Source: Actinomycetes bacterium
Lineage (GTDB): Bacteria; Actinomycetota; Acidimicrobiia; Acidimicrobiales; Bog-793
Direction of reading: 5' to 3'
Length of the DNA stretch: 15,153 nt
Assembly (NCBI GenBank): GCA_021823365.1
Contig: JAKAOD010000017.1
Location: forward strand, 1-15,153
Positions 1-8,720 of this stretch are shown here, in pieces. Under the pieces are notes generated by a model, which had not been told where the DNA came from, searched no databases, and saw only the letters and a list, made by a program, of their open reading frames with translations. Numbering within the stretch: position 1 is the stretch's first letter; every line of letters starts with the position of its first letter. The position numbers and the translations under genes were made by a program.

Positions 1-34
1 GCTCGTCGAGGTCGGCAACGTCTATCCGCACTGA
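1..34 (+). CDS. 3' end of an unidentified upstream gene (partial)
   Basis: The frame starting at base 2 reads LVEVGNVYPH and then stops at TGA (32-34). Codons are GC-rich in the third position, as in the other genes here, and a hairpin follows at 85-99. Only ten residues are visible, so neither coding status nor family can be established. It could equally be non-coding sequence. Confidence 0.25.
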   Translation, partial: LVEVGNVYPH

Positions 35-84
35 CCCTGGTCCCGTGCCATCACCTCCGGCGGGATGAGGCGGGCAGATTCGAC

Positions 85-99
85 GGGTTCACCGAACCC
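85..99. terminator. Small hairpin, possible terminator
   Basis: GGGTTC (85-90) and GAACCC (94-99) form a perfect 6-bp stem with a 3-nt ACC loop. It lies about 50 bases after the putative upstream stop and before the insertion sequence. There is no strong U-tract, only CTTACTCCTG after it. Its role as a terminator is inferred from shape and position alone. Confidence 0.3.
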
Positions 100-156
100 T
101 TACTCCTGATCATTCACGCGACCTCGTGACCTGACCTGCGCGTATCCGCGGAAAGG

Positions 157-1705
157 CCCTTCCGATAAGGGAAACTGATGGTGTCGAAGCCACAGCATCC
201 CCTCAAGAAGGGCACTTCCAAAGTGAACGGTACCAGCACGAGGCGCGTGAGAGTGGAAGCCGGCGGGACGGGCGTCGTGTCCCACGTCGGGCTGCATGCC
301 CTCGGCGCCTTCGCCGACCGCCTCGGCCTCGGCGACGCCGTGTCTCACGTCATCGGGCAGCGGGCGATGCTCGTCCACGATCGCGGCAAGGTGGTCGTCC
401 AGACGGCCCTCGTGCTCGCCGGTGGCGGTGAGAGCTGTGCCGACATCGAGCACCTGCGAGCCGAGCCCACGCTGTTCGGCTTCGTCCCCTCCGACTCGAC
501 CGTGCACCGGGCCTTCCACGAGATCACGAGCGAGGCGAGGACCGCGGTGGCCGCCGCAGTGGCCAGGATACGAGCCGAGGTCTGGTCGCGCTCTGCGGCG
601 ACGAAGGTGGGACCGGTGATCCTCGACATCGACGCCTCTCTCGTCGAGGTCCACTCGGAGAACAAGGAGGGGACGGCTCCCACCTACAAGGGAGGGTTCG
701 GCTTCCACCCGATCTTCTGCTTCGCGGACGCGACCGGCGAGGCGCTCTCGGGGATGCTTCGTCCAGGCAACGCCGGCTCGAACACCACAGCAGATCACAT
801 CTGCCTGCTCGACCAGGCGATCGCCCAGCTGTCAGCAGAGGTGCGCGCCGGCCACGAGGCGGGCGACGACGCCTCTCTCGTTCGCCGTGAGGTGATCTGC
901 CGGACCGACTCGGGCGGCACGACCGCAGGCTTCATGGCAGCGCTGCGTACCCGCGACGTGAGGTTCTTCACCTCGGCGATGACCAACACCGAGGTCCGCT
1001 CGGCGATCCTCGATGCCATCGGGATCGAGGAGGCCTGGGTGCCGGCGATCACGAAGAACGGCGAGGAGCGAGACGGGGCGTCGGTCTGCGAGCTCACGAG
1101 CCTCGTCGAGCTCTCGGGCTTCCCAGAGGGCACCCGGCTCATCGTGCGAAGAGAGCCGCTTCATCCCGGAGCTCAGCGCAGCTTGTTCCCTTCGCTCGAG
1201 TACCGCTACTGGGGCTTCTACACCGACGTCGAAGGCGAGGTGGCCGAGCTCGACCTCACGATGCGCCAGCACGCTCACGTCGAGAACCACATCGCCCGTC
1301 TGAAGGACTCGGGGCTGTGCCGCCTCCCGTTCTCGGACTTCGAGGCGAACGCCAGCTGGATGGCCGTCGTCATGTTGGCGGCCGACCTCGTCGCATGGCT
1401 CCACCTCCTCTGCCTGGACGGCCACTGGTCGAGCGCCCGCTCGAAGGCACTCAGGTGGGGCCCGTTCCATGCCCCCGGGCGGATCATCCGAGCCGGGCGG
1501 AGGACCCTCGTGCGCGTCCTCGAGCACTGGCCGGGCGCCGAGGCGCTGCTCGGTGCCTACCGACGCAGCACCGCTCTCACCTGAGCTCACCAGCTCGAGA
1601 AAGCGTGACGAGGGTCGAACTGCCACGCCTGCACACCGGTCTTTCGCGGCGATGACCCCGAAATGGAGCGTCACTCCACCTCGACCTCCCCTATCGCGGC
1701 GAGGG
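157..1705 (+). mobile_element. IS1380-family insertion sequence, ends tentative
   Basis: One transposase gene fills the element, and about 1.55 kb is a normal size for IS1380-family elements. The proposed ends come from an imperfect inverted pair: CGATAAGGGA at 163-172, just before the transposase start, and the reverse complement of 1687-1696, CGATAGGGGA (9 of 10 identical). CCCT-type bases lie outside each. I could not find a convincing target-site duplication, so the boundaries may be off by tens of bases. The palindromic CCCTT/AAGGG at 157-171 could also be a transposase binding site or a translational control hairpin. Confidence 0.4.
178..1584 (+). CDS. IS1380-family DDE transposase
   Basis: This 468-residue protein catalyses cut-and-paste movement of its insertion sequence. 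The family is recognised from the motif run DIDASLVEVHSENK, then APTYKGGFGFHPI and LRPGNAGSNTTADHI, all typical of IS1380 transposases. Likely catalytic acidic residues are D152 (in DIDASL), D244 (in CRTDSGGT) and E369 (in HVENHIARLKD). Length is normal for the family and no frameshift is visible, so it may be active. The ATG at 178 has an AAGGGA ribosome site at 167-172. It faces the same way as the downstream permease, from which it is separated by a 390-base gap. Confidence 0.95.
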   Translation: MVSKPQHPLKKGTSKVNGTSTRRVRVEAGGTGVVSHVGLHALGAFADRLGLGDAVSHVIGQRAMLVHDRGKVVVQTALVLAGGGESCADIEHLRAEPTLFGFVPSDSTVHRAFHEITSEARTAVAAAVARIRAEVWSRSAATKVGPVILDIDASLVEVHSENKEGTAPTYKGGFGFHPIFCFADATGEALSGMLRPGNAGSNTTADHICLLDQAIAQLSAEVRAGHEAGDDASLVRREVICRTDSGGTTAGFMAALRTRDVRFFTSAMTNTEVRSAILDAIGIEEAWVPAITKNGEERDGASVCELTSLVELSGFPEGTRLIVRREPLHPGAQRSLFPSLEYRYWGFYTDVEGEVAELDLTMRQHAHVENHIARLKDSGLCRLPFSDFEANASWMAVVMLAADLVAWLHLLCLDGHWSSARSKALRWGPFHAPGRIIRAGRRTLVRVLEHWPGAEALLGAYRRSTALT

Positions 1706-1940
1706 GTCGGCCGCCGACGTCAATGGGGACCTACGGGCGGGTGCCAATGACCGGCATGAATGATCGGGGCTAACGGGCTCAGGTCGAGCTTGGGGCAGGA
1801 CCCGACTCCGGACCCCCTCCACCTCCGAGGGTTCCGAAACCAGATCGCGGCACGCGCGCTCCCGATCTCGTCGTCTCGCATCCGTGAATCCCGTGCCGCG
1901 ACCATCGACGGCCGTGGGCCGGTCGGTTCCTCGGGGCCGA
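1585..1940. other. Intergenic gap between transposase and permease
   Basis: About 355 bases without a convincing gene. The short ORFs here show no recognisable protein and read as shadows. It contains the likely right end of the insertion sequence (about 1687-1705), which includes a CCCCT/AGGGG 5-bp stem around a 9-nt loop, and a small palindrome around GGAGCGTCACTCC (1666-1678). The stretch 1915-1940 leads into the operator-like palindrome. No tRNA-like fold was noticed. Confidence 0.5.
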
Positions 1941-1956
1941 AGGGCCGTTCGGCCCT
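1941..1956. promoter_or_regulatory. Box A: DosR-like 16-bp palindrome
   Basis: AGGGCCGTTCGGCCCT is a perfect 6-bp inverted repeat around GTTC. It differs from box C (10932-10947) at 2 of 16 positions and from box B (3168-3183) at 3. The half-sites resemble the mycobacterial DosR/DevR operator, which is built on GGGAC and GTCCC or GGCCC halves. GACAAT at 1978-1983 could be a -10 element about 21 bases downstream. That would put the transcript start near 1990 and favour a permease start at GTG 2002 or 2017. Binding by a DosR-type regulator is inferred. Confidence 0.55.
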
Positions 1957-1974
1957 ACCAGGAGCGCCAGCCGG

Positions 1975-3204
1975 GTGGACAATGCATCGAGTGACGTCGA
2001 TGTGAGTGGTGATGCGGTGCCAGGACCAACAGGACCAAGCAGCCCGGCGCCACGGCGAGCCAAGCTGTCGGTTCGCGACGAGACCAAGCCCTTCGTCCTC
2101 ATCGGCGCGATCGTGCTCGGGATCGTGGCCAACCGCCTTGTCGACGGCCGCCTGGTCCACTTCGACTGGGTGTCGAACGTGGCGGTGTTCGCGGTGATGT
2201 TCGCGGTGATGGCCTTTGTCGAGGTGAAAGACGTCGGCGTGGCCTTCAAGAAGCTGAAGCCGACCGGCCTCGCGCTCCTCACCAACTTCGTCTTCACCCC
2301 GGCCTTCGCCTGGGTGCTCGGATGGCTGGTGCTGCGCAACTACCACGACATCTGGGCCGGGGTGATCCTCTACACCCTCACCCCGTGCATCGGTTGGTAC
2401 CTGATCTTCACCGACCTCGCCGAGGGTGATGTCGCCTGGGGCGTGTCGCTGCTCCCGTGGAACCTCGTGCTCCAGATCGTGCTGTTGCCGTTCTACCTGT
2501 GGCTGCTCGTCGGAAAGGTGGTGCCAACCTCGGCGGCGACGCTGCTCGCAAGCGTCGGGCTCTACCTCGTCGCCCCCTTCGTCCTCGCCTACGGCGTGCG
2601 ATGGGTCTTGGAGCGGGCCAAGGGAAAGGATTGGACCTACGGCGCCTACAAGCACGCCATCGGCGAGGTGAAGATGTGGGCGCTCGCCGCTCTGGTGGTC
2701 ACGATCTTCGCCTTCCAGGCGAGCTTCAGCGGGATCGGCCTCGTGCGCATCGGCCTCATCATCGCGGTGATCTCGCTGTTCTTCGTCGGGCTGTTCGCCC
2801 TCAGCCTCACCGTCGGGCGGCGCTTCCACCTCGGCTACGCGGACACCGCCACGCTCGTGTTCACGACGACGGCGCGCAACTCCGAGTCGGTCATCGGCGT
2901 CGCCGCGGTCGCCTTCGCCGGCCACCCGCTCGTGCTCGTCGCCATCCTGGTAGGCCCGGTGGTCGAGCTGCCGGCGCTTCTCGGGCTGAGCCGGCTGATG
3001 GTGTGGCTGCACCATGTACTTGCCTGGCCCGGCACCTTGGAGGCCCCGGCCGCAGCCGACGGCGGGACGGCCTCGACCGAGGCAGCGGAGGAGGGGGCAG
3101 ACGCGCTCGGTGCAAGTCGCCGTGAGGAGGTGCCGCTCGACGGCCACCGCCCCGGCGGGCGAACAGTAGGGACTTTAGGCCCTTTTAGGCGGCGAGCGGG
3201 ATGA
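1975..3204 (+). CDS. Acr3-like arsenite/BASS-superfamily permease
   Basis: Polytopic inner-membrane protein of 409 residues with about ten hydrophobic segments between residues 35 and 355, and a charged Ala/Glu-rich C-terminal tail. Segments such as LTPCIGWYLIFTDLAEGD and FTTTARNSESVIGVA, then VGPVVELPALLGL, match the Acr3 branch of the bile acid/arsenite/riboflavin superfamily. The single cysteine C138 in TPC and the acidic residue E331 in VGPVVE fall where Acr3 proteins have the functionally important TM4 Cys and TM9 Glu. This supports an anion or metalloid exporter, probably of arsenite or antimonite, but the substrate is inferred. GTG 1975 has AGGAG at 1960-1964. If box A drives transcription, a later start (GTG 2002 or 2017) is plausible, and the first 15 to 30 residues are low-complexity anyway. 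An ArsA-family ATPase lies 11.6 kb away on the other strand. Confidence 0.8.
   Translation: MDNASSDVDVSGDAVPGPTGPSSPAPRRAKLSVRDETKPFVLIGAIVLGIVANRLVDGRLVHFDWVSNVAVFAVMFAVMAFVEVKDVGVAFKKLKPTGLALLTNFVFTPAFAWVLGWLVLRNYHDIWAGVILYTLTPCIGWYLIFTDLAEGDVAWGVSLLPWNLVLQIVLLPFYLWLLVGKVVPTSAATLLASVGLYLVAPFVLAYGVRWVLERAKGKDWTYGAYKHAIGEVKMWALAALVVTIFAFQASFSGIGLVRIGLIIAVISLFFVGLFALSLTVGRRFHLGYADTATLVFTTTARNSESVIGVAAVAFAGHPLVLVAILVGPVVELPALLGLSRLMVWLHHVLAWPGTLEAPAAADGGTASTEAAEEGADALGASRREEVPLDGHRPGGRTVGTLGPFRRRAG
3168..3183. promoter_or_regulatory. Box B: DosR-like 16-bp site upstream of first ATPase
   Basis: AGGGACTTTAGGCCCT is the member most like the mycobacterial operator, with a GGGACTTTAG core. It shares 13 of 16 positions with box A. 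It overlaps the last codons of the permease gene and ends 105 bases before the ATPase start at 3289. Boxes C and D end 86 and 89 bases before their plus-strand genes. The box-to-start distance therefore supports a promoter-linked site. Confidence 0.6.
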
Positions 3205-3288
3205 GAAGCGCCCGGGACGGGTTGAACCGAAGGACACGACGGGACGGGAGCGCGACGCCGCCCGTTGAGAGCATTGAAGGAGAACCAC

Positions 3289-5734
3289 ATGGCAAAGGTC
3301 GTTGAGCACCAGAAGGCCACCGAGATCGTCACCTCTGCCCCGCCGCCGACGGCAGTGGCCGGCCGGGCACGGCAGCATCAGCGGCCGGCCTGACCAGCAC
3401 CGAGGCGCTCGGCCGCCTCGGGCGCTTCGGGCCGAACGCCGTCGTCGAGACACCGCCGCGCACCTGGTTCCTCCTGCTGCACCGCTTCTGGGGGGTGATC
3501 CCCTGGATGCTCGAGGCCGCCATCATCATCGACCTGGTGCTCGGCCGCTACGCCGAGGCCGGGGTGATCGCCGCCCTCCTCGTGTTCTCGGCCGGTCTCG
3601 GCTTCTACCAGGAGCGCCGAGGAAAGAAGGCTGTCTCCCTGCTGCGCTCGCAGCTGCAGGTGAACACCCGGGTGCGCCGCGACGGCGCCTGGCAGATACT
3701 TCCTGCGGCCCAGCTGGTCCCAGACGACGTCGTCTACCTGCGGGCCGGCGATGTCGTCCCCGCAGACGTGGCGCTCGCGGACGGGGTGGTCTCGCTCGAC
3801 CAGTCCCAGCTCACCGGCGAGTCGCTCCCGGTCGAGGCCCGCGCCGGCGACAGCGCCTATGCCGGCTCCCAGGTCTCGAGGGGCGAGGCCACCGGAGTGG
3901 TGAGCGCACGGCCGGGAGGACCCAATTCGGAAAGACCGCCCAGCTCGTCCAGCTGGCCCGGGCCCCGAAACGCCTGCAGCTGCTCACCGTGTCGATCGCC
4001 AAGTACCTCCTCGCCCTCGACGTGGTGCTCATCGCCATCGTCATCGGCGCCGCGGTCTGGAAGGGGACGACGCTGTCGAACACCCTGCCGTTCGCCCTGA
4101 CGCTCCTCGTCGCCTCGGTGCCGGTCACCCTGCCCGCCAGGTTCACCATGTCGGCCGCGATGGGGGCCGCCAACCTCTCGAAGAAAGGGGTGCTCGCTAC
4201 GCACCTTTCGGCCATCGAGGACGCGGCGACCATGGACGTCATCTGCGTCGACAAGACCGGCACCATCACCGAGAACCGCCTCGGCGTCGAACAGGTCGCC
4301 TCTCTCGGAGACATGAGCCCCGACGAGGTGCTCGCCCTCGCCGTGGAGGCCTCCGACGAGGCCACCCAGGACCCCTTGGACCTGGCGATCCTCGCCGAGG
4401 CCGCACGCCGGAGCCTCTCCGCCAGCGAGGGGCCCGAGCGGCTCGCTTTCGTGCCCTTTGACCCGACCACCAAGCGCTCCGAAGCAGATGTCCGCCACGA
4501 CGGCACCGTCACCCACGTTCTGAAGGGTGCCCCGCGCACGCTCGCCGCGCTCGCCAAGGTCCCCTTCGAAGAGGTCGAGGCCGACGTCGAGCGCCTCGCC
4601 GCCGACAGCGCCCGGGTGCTCGCCGTGGCGAGCGGCCCCCAAGACGCCCTGCACCTCGACGGGCTCGTCGCCCTCTCGGACCCGCCCCGGGCCGACTCCG
4701 CCGGCCTCGTGAAGGCCCTCGGCGCCGAGGGGGTGCGGGTCGTGATGGTGACCGGGGACTCCGAGGCCACCGCCCGAGCCGTCGCAGAGAAGATCGGGAT
4801 CGGCGGCGAGGTGGCCCCCCCAGGAACCATCACCGAGGATCTCGACGCCATCACTGCCGAGCGCTACTCGGTGTTCTCCGGGGTGCTCCCCGAGCACAAG
4901 TTCGCCCTCATGAAGGCCCTCCAGGACGCCGGCCACGTCGTCGGGATGACCGGCGACGGGGTGAACGACGCCCCTGCTCTCGGCCAGGCCGACGTCGGCG
5001 TGGCGGTGGCCTCCGCCACCGACGTGGCGAAGGCCTCGGCGAGCCTCGTGCTCACAAAGGAGGGCCTCGGCGAGATCCTCATGGCCATAAAGGGCAGCCG
5101 CAACATCTACCAGCGCATGCAGACCTGGACGACGGCCATGATCACCCGCAAGGCGGCCATCCCGCCGTTCCTCGCCCTGGCGCTGCTCGTGTGGGGGGCC
5201 TTCGCCCTCACCCCGCTCCTCGTGGTGCTCTTCATGCTGCTCGGCGACATCGCCACGTTCGCCCTCTCCAAGGACAACCTCGTGCCCTCCACCCGGCCGG
5301 ACCGCTGGGTGGTGCGCTCTCTCGTCACCACCGGGCTTGGCTTTGCCACCTTGCTGTTCCTGGCGAGCGGGGCGATCTTCTGGGTTGCCCACTACGGCCT
5401 CGGGCTCAGCATCGCCCAGACCCAGACCGCCGCCTACCTGTGGCTCGTCTTCGCCGGCGGCCAGACTGCCCTCTACCTCGCCAGAGCCCGCGGAGTATTC
5501 TGGGCCAAGCCCTTCGCCGGCAAGTGGCTCCTCTGGGCAAGCGTGTTCGACATCGCCGTCGCCGTGGTGATGGCCAACCAGGGCTGGCTCATGCACCCGC
5601 TCTCGGTCGCCTGGATGGCCAGCCTGTTCGGCGTCGCCGTCGCCTACCTCGTTGTGGGCAACGCCTTCCGGCTCGCTGCCTCGGCCTTCATCCGGCGCCT
5701 GGCGCCGGGCCGGGCGGCACGGGCGGAGAGCTGA
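3289..5734 (+). pseudogene. P3A-type proton-efflux ATPase with two apparent frameshifts
   Basis: The gene encodes a plasma-membrane H+-ATPase (P-type, class IIIA). ATG 3289 has AAGGAG at 3276-3281 and opens MAKVVEHQKATEIVTS, but that frame stops at 3391. The ATPase continues in a second frame (GLTSTEALGRLGRFGPNAV, 3387 on) to about 3907, then in a third frame to the TGA at 5732. Each switch fits one missing base. Restoring a base after 3907 gives SATAGRTQFGKTA, which parallels GATGARTYFGRTA in the neighbouring paralogue. The repaired protein would have about 815 residues with LTGES, phosphorylated D322 in DKTGT, KGAP, GDGVND, and M6 D654 (LGDIATF) at the position of the proton-binding Asp of plant pumps. 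All motifs are intact, so sequencing or assembly error or very recent decay are both possible. Box B precedes it. Confidence 0.85.
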
Positions 5735-5779
5735 CCGTCGTCCTTACCCAGTGCAACAGCGAAGAGAAGGAGGAATCTG

Positions 5780-5980
5780 ATGGCAGCACCCGCATGGGAT
5801 CTACCCAGCGGGGGCGGGCGGCTCGTTGTGACCAACGGCCCTAGCGCGAGCCGCGGCTGTAAGACCAGATTGGATCGGACGGCTGCAGCCGGTGCCGACC
5901 GGCGTGACGGCTCGGGCTCTGGAGTATCCCCGTGGCAAAGCGCACCGACGAACAGCAAGCCATCGCTTCGCAGCTCGTGA
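5780..5980 (+). CDS. Doubtful small ORF with strong ribosome site
   Basis: A 66-codon frame starts at ATG 5780 behind AAGGAGG, the best Shine-Dalgarno match in this part of the window. It begins MAAPAWDLPSGGGRLVVTNG. It has no recognisable family, becomes Ser/Arg-rich, and overlaps the start of the next ATPase in another frame. It also contains box D. It may be a relic of a gene start, a leader peptide, or chance. I would not assign a function. Confidence 0.2.
   Translation: MAAPAWDLPSGGGRLVVTNGPSASRGCKTRLDRTAAAGADRRDGSGSGVSPWQSAPTNSKPSLRSS
5827..5842. promoter_or_regulatory. Box D: degenerate DosR-like site upstream of second ATPase
   Basis: TGTGACCAACGGCCCT keeps a GACC left half and a perfect CGGCCCT right half but matches box B at only 10 of 16 positions. 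It ends 89 bases before the GTG at 5932, nearly the same distance as box C has to its plus-strand gene. A weak -10 candidate, TGTAAG, lies at 5858-5863. This is the weakest of the four sites and relies on position for support. Confidence 0.4.
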
Positions 5981-8406
5981 CAGGGCCGTCGCTCCCAGAG
6001 ACGCCGCTGGTTGCCGAGGCCGCCGCTCCAGCTCCCGGGCGGGGTGAGGCCGGGGAATCCGGTGGGGCTGGTCACCCTGGTGGGCTGCGCAGCGTCGAGG
6101 CAGCCGAGCGCCTGGCGGCATTTGGTCCCAACGCTGTCGCCGACTCACGACCGAAGCGGCTGCTCGCCCTTGCCCGCGGCTTTTGGGGGCTGGTCCCCTG
6201 GATGCTCGAGGCGGCCGTCGGCATCGAGCTGTACCTCGGGAACTGGGTGGAAGCGGTCGTGATCGCGGCGCTGCTCGTGTTCAACGCCGGGCTCTCGTTC
6301 TTCCAGCAGAACAAGGCGCAGCGGGCGCTCGGCCTGCTGCGCCAGCGCCTCGACGTGACCGCGCGGGTGCGTCGAGACGGAGAATGGCAGGAGGTTCCTG
6401 CGGCTGGCCTCGTGCCCGGCGACCTCGTCCACCTGCGGATGGGAGACATCGTCCCGGCCGACGTCGAGCTCGCCGATGGCAGGATCGAGGTCGACCAGTC
6501 CCAGCTAACCGGCGAGTCCGCCCGAATCGACCAGGAACCAGGTGCGACCGCCTACAGCGGTTCCCTCGTCACATGGGGCGAGGCGAGCGGTCTGGTCGGC
6601 GCCACGGGCGCCCGCACCTACTTCGGCAGAACGGCTGAGCTCGTCAGGGTGGCGGAAGCGCCCCGTCGCCTCGAGATCCTGATCGTGCACATCGCCAAGT
6701 ACCTGGCAGCCGTGGTCCTTGCCCTCGCCGCCGCGGTGTTCATCTACTGGGGCGTCGAGGGCAGGTCCTTCCTCGACATGCTCCCCTTCGGGCTCATGCT
6801 GCTCGTAGCCTCCGTTCCGGTCGCCCTGCCGGCCATGTTCACGATGTCGGCCACCTTGGGCGCCCAGGGGCTGGCCCAGAACGGGATCCTGGTCACGCGC
6901 TTGTCGGCAATCGAGGACGCCGCCACCATGGACGTCGTCTGCCTCGACAAGACCGGCACCGTCACCGAGAACCGCTTGAGCGTCGAGACCCTGGCGCCGC
7001 AGGGCTCGAGAAGCGGAGACGAGCTGTTGTACCTCGCCGCCCTCGCGTCCGACGAGGCGACCCAGGACCCGATCGACCTCGCCATCCTCGCCGCCGCCCG
7101 AGATCACGGCCTTCCCGACGGCTCGGCGAGAGAGGCTTTCGTGCCCTTCGACCCGGTGACCAAGCGCTCGGAGGCGTCTGTCCGCGAGGACGGCAAGGTC
7201 CTGCGGGTGGTGAAGGGGGCCCCTACGGTCGTGGCAGAGCTCGTCGGCGGACGGCCGGACCTCGTCTCCGACGTCGAGCGCCTGTCGGCGGGGGGCTCCC
7301 GAGTTCTCGCCGTGGCTGCCGGTGCCGGCGCCACACTCGAGCTGGCCGGCTTGGTCGCTCTCGCCGACCCGCCGCGCCCGGAGTCCGCCGAGCTGATCCA
7401 CCGCCTGCACGCGAGCGGCATGAGGGTGCTTCTCGTGACGGGCGACGGCGAGGACACCGCACGGGCCGTTGCCGAGAAGGTCGGCATCACCGGGGCGGTG
7501 GCTCCTTCAGGGACGCTGCACGAGGGGGTCGAGCCCGAGACCATCTCCCGTTTCGAGGTCTTCGCCGGAGTGCTCCCGCAGGACAAGTACACCCTCGTGA
7601 AGGCGCTCCAAGAGGCGGGGCACGTGGTCGGCATGACCGGTGACGGCGTGAACGACGCCCCCGCCCTGCGCCAGGCCGACGTCGGCATCGCCGTCGCCGC
7701 GTCCACGGACGTCGCCAAGGCGGCGGCCAGCCTGGTGCTCACCCGACCGGGGATCGGCGAGATCATGGCCGCCGTCCAAGGAAGCCGGCGGATCTACCAG
7801 CGCATGAAGACCTTCGTCGTCACCATGCTCGCCCGCAAGATCGGCATCCCGATCTTCCTCGCGGGCGGGGTCGTTCTCGCCGGAGTGTTCGTCACGACCC
7901 CGGCCCTCATCGTCCTGCTCATGTTCGGCACCGACATCGCCACGATGACCCTCTCCACCGACCAGGTCGTCGCGTCCGAGGGCCCCGACAGCTGGTCCGT
8001 CGCCTCCCTCGTCACCACCGGGGCGAGCATCGGAGCGCTCCTTGTCGGCCTCAGCACGGCCGTCTACTGGAGCCGGTACCTATTCGGGCTCAACCTGCGC
8101 CAGACGCAGACTTTGGCCTTCGTCTGGCTGGTGTTCGGGGCGGCCCAGGCGATCTTGTACCTCATGCGCAACCCGCGCTGGTTCTGGCACCGGCCCCACC
8201 CGAGTCGGATGCTGGCCGTCTCGAGCACCGTCGACATCGTCGGAGTCGGCCTCATCGCCTGGTTCGGCTGGCTCACGGCTCCGATCCCGATCGGCCTGAT
8301 CGCCGCCACCCTCGGCCTGGCGGTCGCCTTCCTGTTCGCGACCGACCTGGTGAAGATGGCACTGGCGCACCTTGGAGCACGACCCGCTAGGACACCTGCG
8401 TCGTGA
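5932..8406 (+). CDS. P3A-type proton-efflux ATPase, intact
   Basis: This 824-residue plasma-membrane H+-ATPase (class IIIA) uses ATP to export protons. In order it shows a variable N-terminus, a cation-ATPase N domain (SVEAAERLAAFGPNAV), M1-M2 (PWMLEAAVGIELYLG), the actuator motif LTGES (TGES 193-196), M3-M4 with ASVPVALPAMF, phosphorylated D339 in DKTGTVTENRL, KGAP, GDGVND (570-575), and six C-terminal helices. D668 in FGTDIATM matches the M6 aspartate that binds the proton in plant pumps. GTG 5932 has GGAG at 5921-5924. It is a full-length paralogue of the disrupted ATPase just upstream and follows box D. It lacks the CPC-type membrane motif of heavy-metal P1B pumps, so proton is the best substrate guess. 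Confidence 0.92.
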   Translation: MAKRTDEQQAIASQLVTGPSLPETPLVAEAAAPAPGRGEAGESGGAGHPGGLRSVEAAERLAAFGPNAVADSRPKRLLALARGFWGLVPWMLEAAVGIELYLGNWVEAVVIAALLVFNAGLSFFQQNKAQRALGLLRQRLDVTARVRRDGEWQEVPAAGLVPGDLVHLRMGDIVPADVELADGRIEVDQSQLTGESARIDQEPGATAYSGSLVTWGEASGLVGATGARTYFGRTAELVRVAEAPRRLEILIVHIAKYLAAVVLALAAAVFIYWGVEGRSFLDMLPFGLMLLVASVPVALPAMFTMSATLGAQGLAQNGILVTRLSAIEDAATMDVVCLDKTGTVTENRLSVETLAPQGSRSGDELLYLAALASDEATQDPIDLAILAAARDHGLPDGSAREAFVPFDPVTKRSEASVREDGKVLRVVKGAPTVVAELVGGRPDLVSDVERLSAGGSRVLAVAAGAGATLELAGLVALADPPRPESAELIHRLHASGMRVLLVTGDGEDTARAVAEKVGITGAVAPSGTLHEGVEPETISRFEVFAGVLPQDKYTLVKALQEAGHVVGMTGDGVNDAPALRQADVGIAVAASTDVAKAAASLVLTRPGIGEIMAAVQGSRRIYQRMKTFVVTMLARKIGIPIFLAGGVVLAGVFVTTPALIVLLMFGTDIATMTLSTDQVVASEGPDSWSVASLVTTGASIGALLVGLSTAVYWSRYLFGLNLRQTQTLAFVWLVFGAAQAILYLMRNPRWFWHRPHPSRMLAVSSTVDIVGVGLIAWFGWLTAPIPIGLIAATLGLAVAFLFATDLVKMALAHLGARPARTPAS

Positions 8407-8720
8407 TCGCCCATGAGCTGGCGGTCTGGCTCTGGGTGCTGGCCTGGCTAGTGGTGCCGGTGGGTCCGGTCACCGCTCGCCTGCAGCCGGCCGGTGGCAT
8501 CATGGCACGACTGCCGGCGCCCCAGACGCCTCCCTGCCGGTGCGCTGCCGGTGACGAGAGCCCACCTTCCCGTCCTCTTCGACCTGAAGACCTCCTGACT
8601 CGGGCTCTGCCGCGGCTCCGGCTACGGCACTCGGGCCGGAGCGCGCTGCGCGCCGTCGAGCATCGACACTGGCAGATCCGATGGCTCGTGACGATCCGGC
8701 AGCGGTGCCTCCTGGCCTGA
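8403..8720 (+). CDS. Doubtful small ORF coupled to the ATPase stop
   Basis: GTG 8403 overlaps the ATPase TGA as GTGA, a typical coupling arrangement. The first 25 residues (MIAHELAVWLWVLAWLVVPVGP) could be one membrane helix. The rest is Arg/Pro/Leu-rich with no family signature and looks like a shadow frame. It overlaps the start of the next membrane protein. It may be a short membrane peptide followed by decay, or not a gene. Confidence 0.2.
   Translation: MIAHELAVWLWVLAWLVVPVGPVTARLQPAGGIMARLPAPQTPPCRCAAGDESPPSRPLRPEDLLTRALPRLRLRHSGRSALRAVEHRHWQIRWLVTIRQRCLLA

Noticed and set aside
1720..3147. 475-residue minus-strand ORF opposite the permease
   Set aside because: Composition (Glu/Arg/His/Gly-rich, no motifs) is the usual antisense shadow of a high-GC gene, and the plus strand has a clear membrane protein.
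3289..3393. UGA at 3391 as another recoded codon
   Set aside because: The ATPase continues in a different frame from before this stop, so it is explained by a base loss, not by readthrough.
3302..3900. A single long frame for ATPase 1 starting at 3302
   Set aside because: The first 200 residues are Arg/Pro-rich shadow sequence. The real N-terminal ATPase motifs are in the other two frames, so the gene is better read from ATG 3289 with two frameshifts.
3857..5596. 579-residue minus-strand ORF opposite ATPase 1
   Set aside because: It mirrors the ATPase codons, has no family signature, and would overlap a clear P-type ATPase completely.
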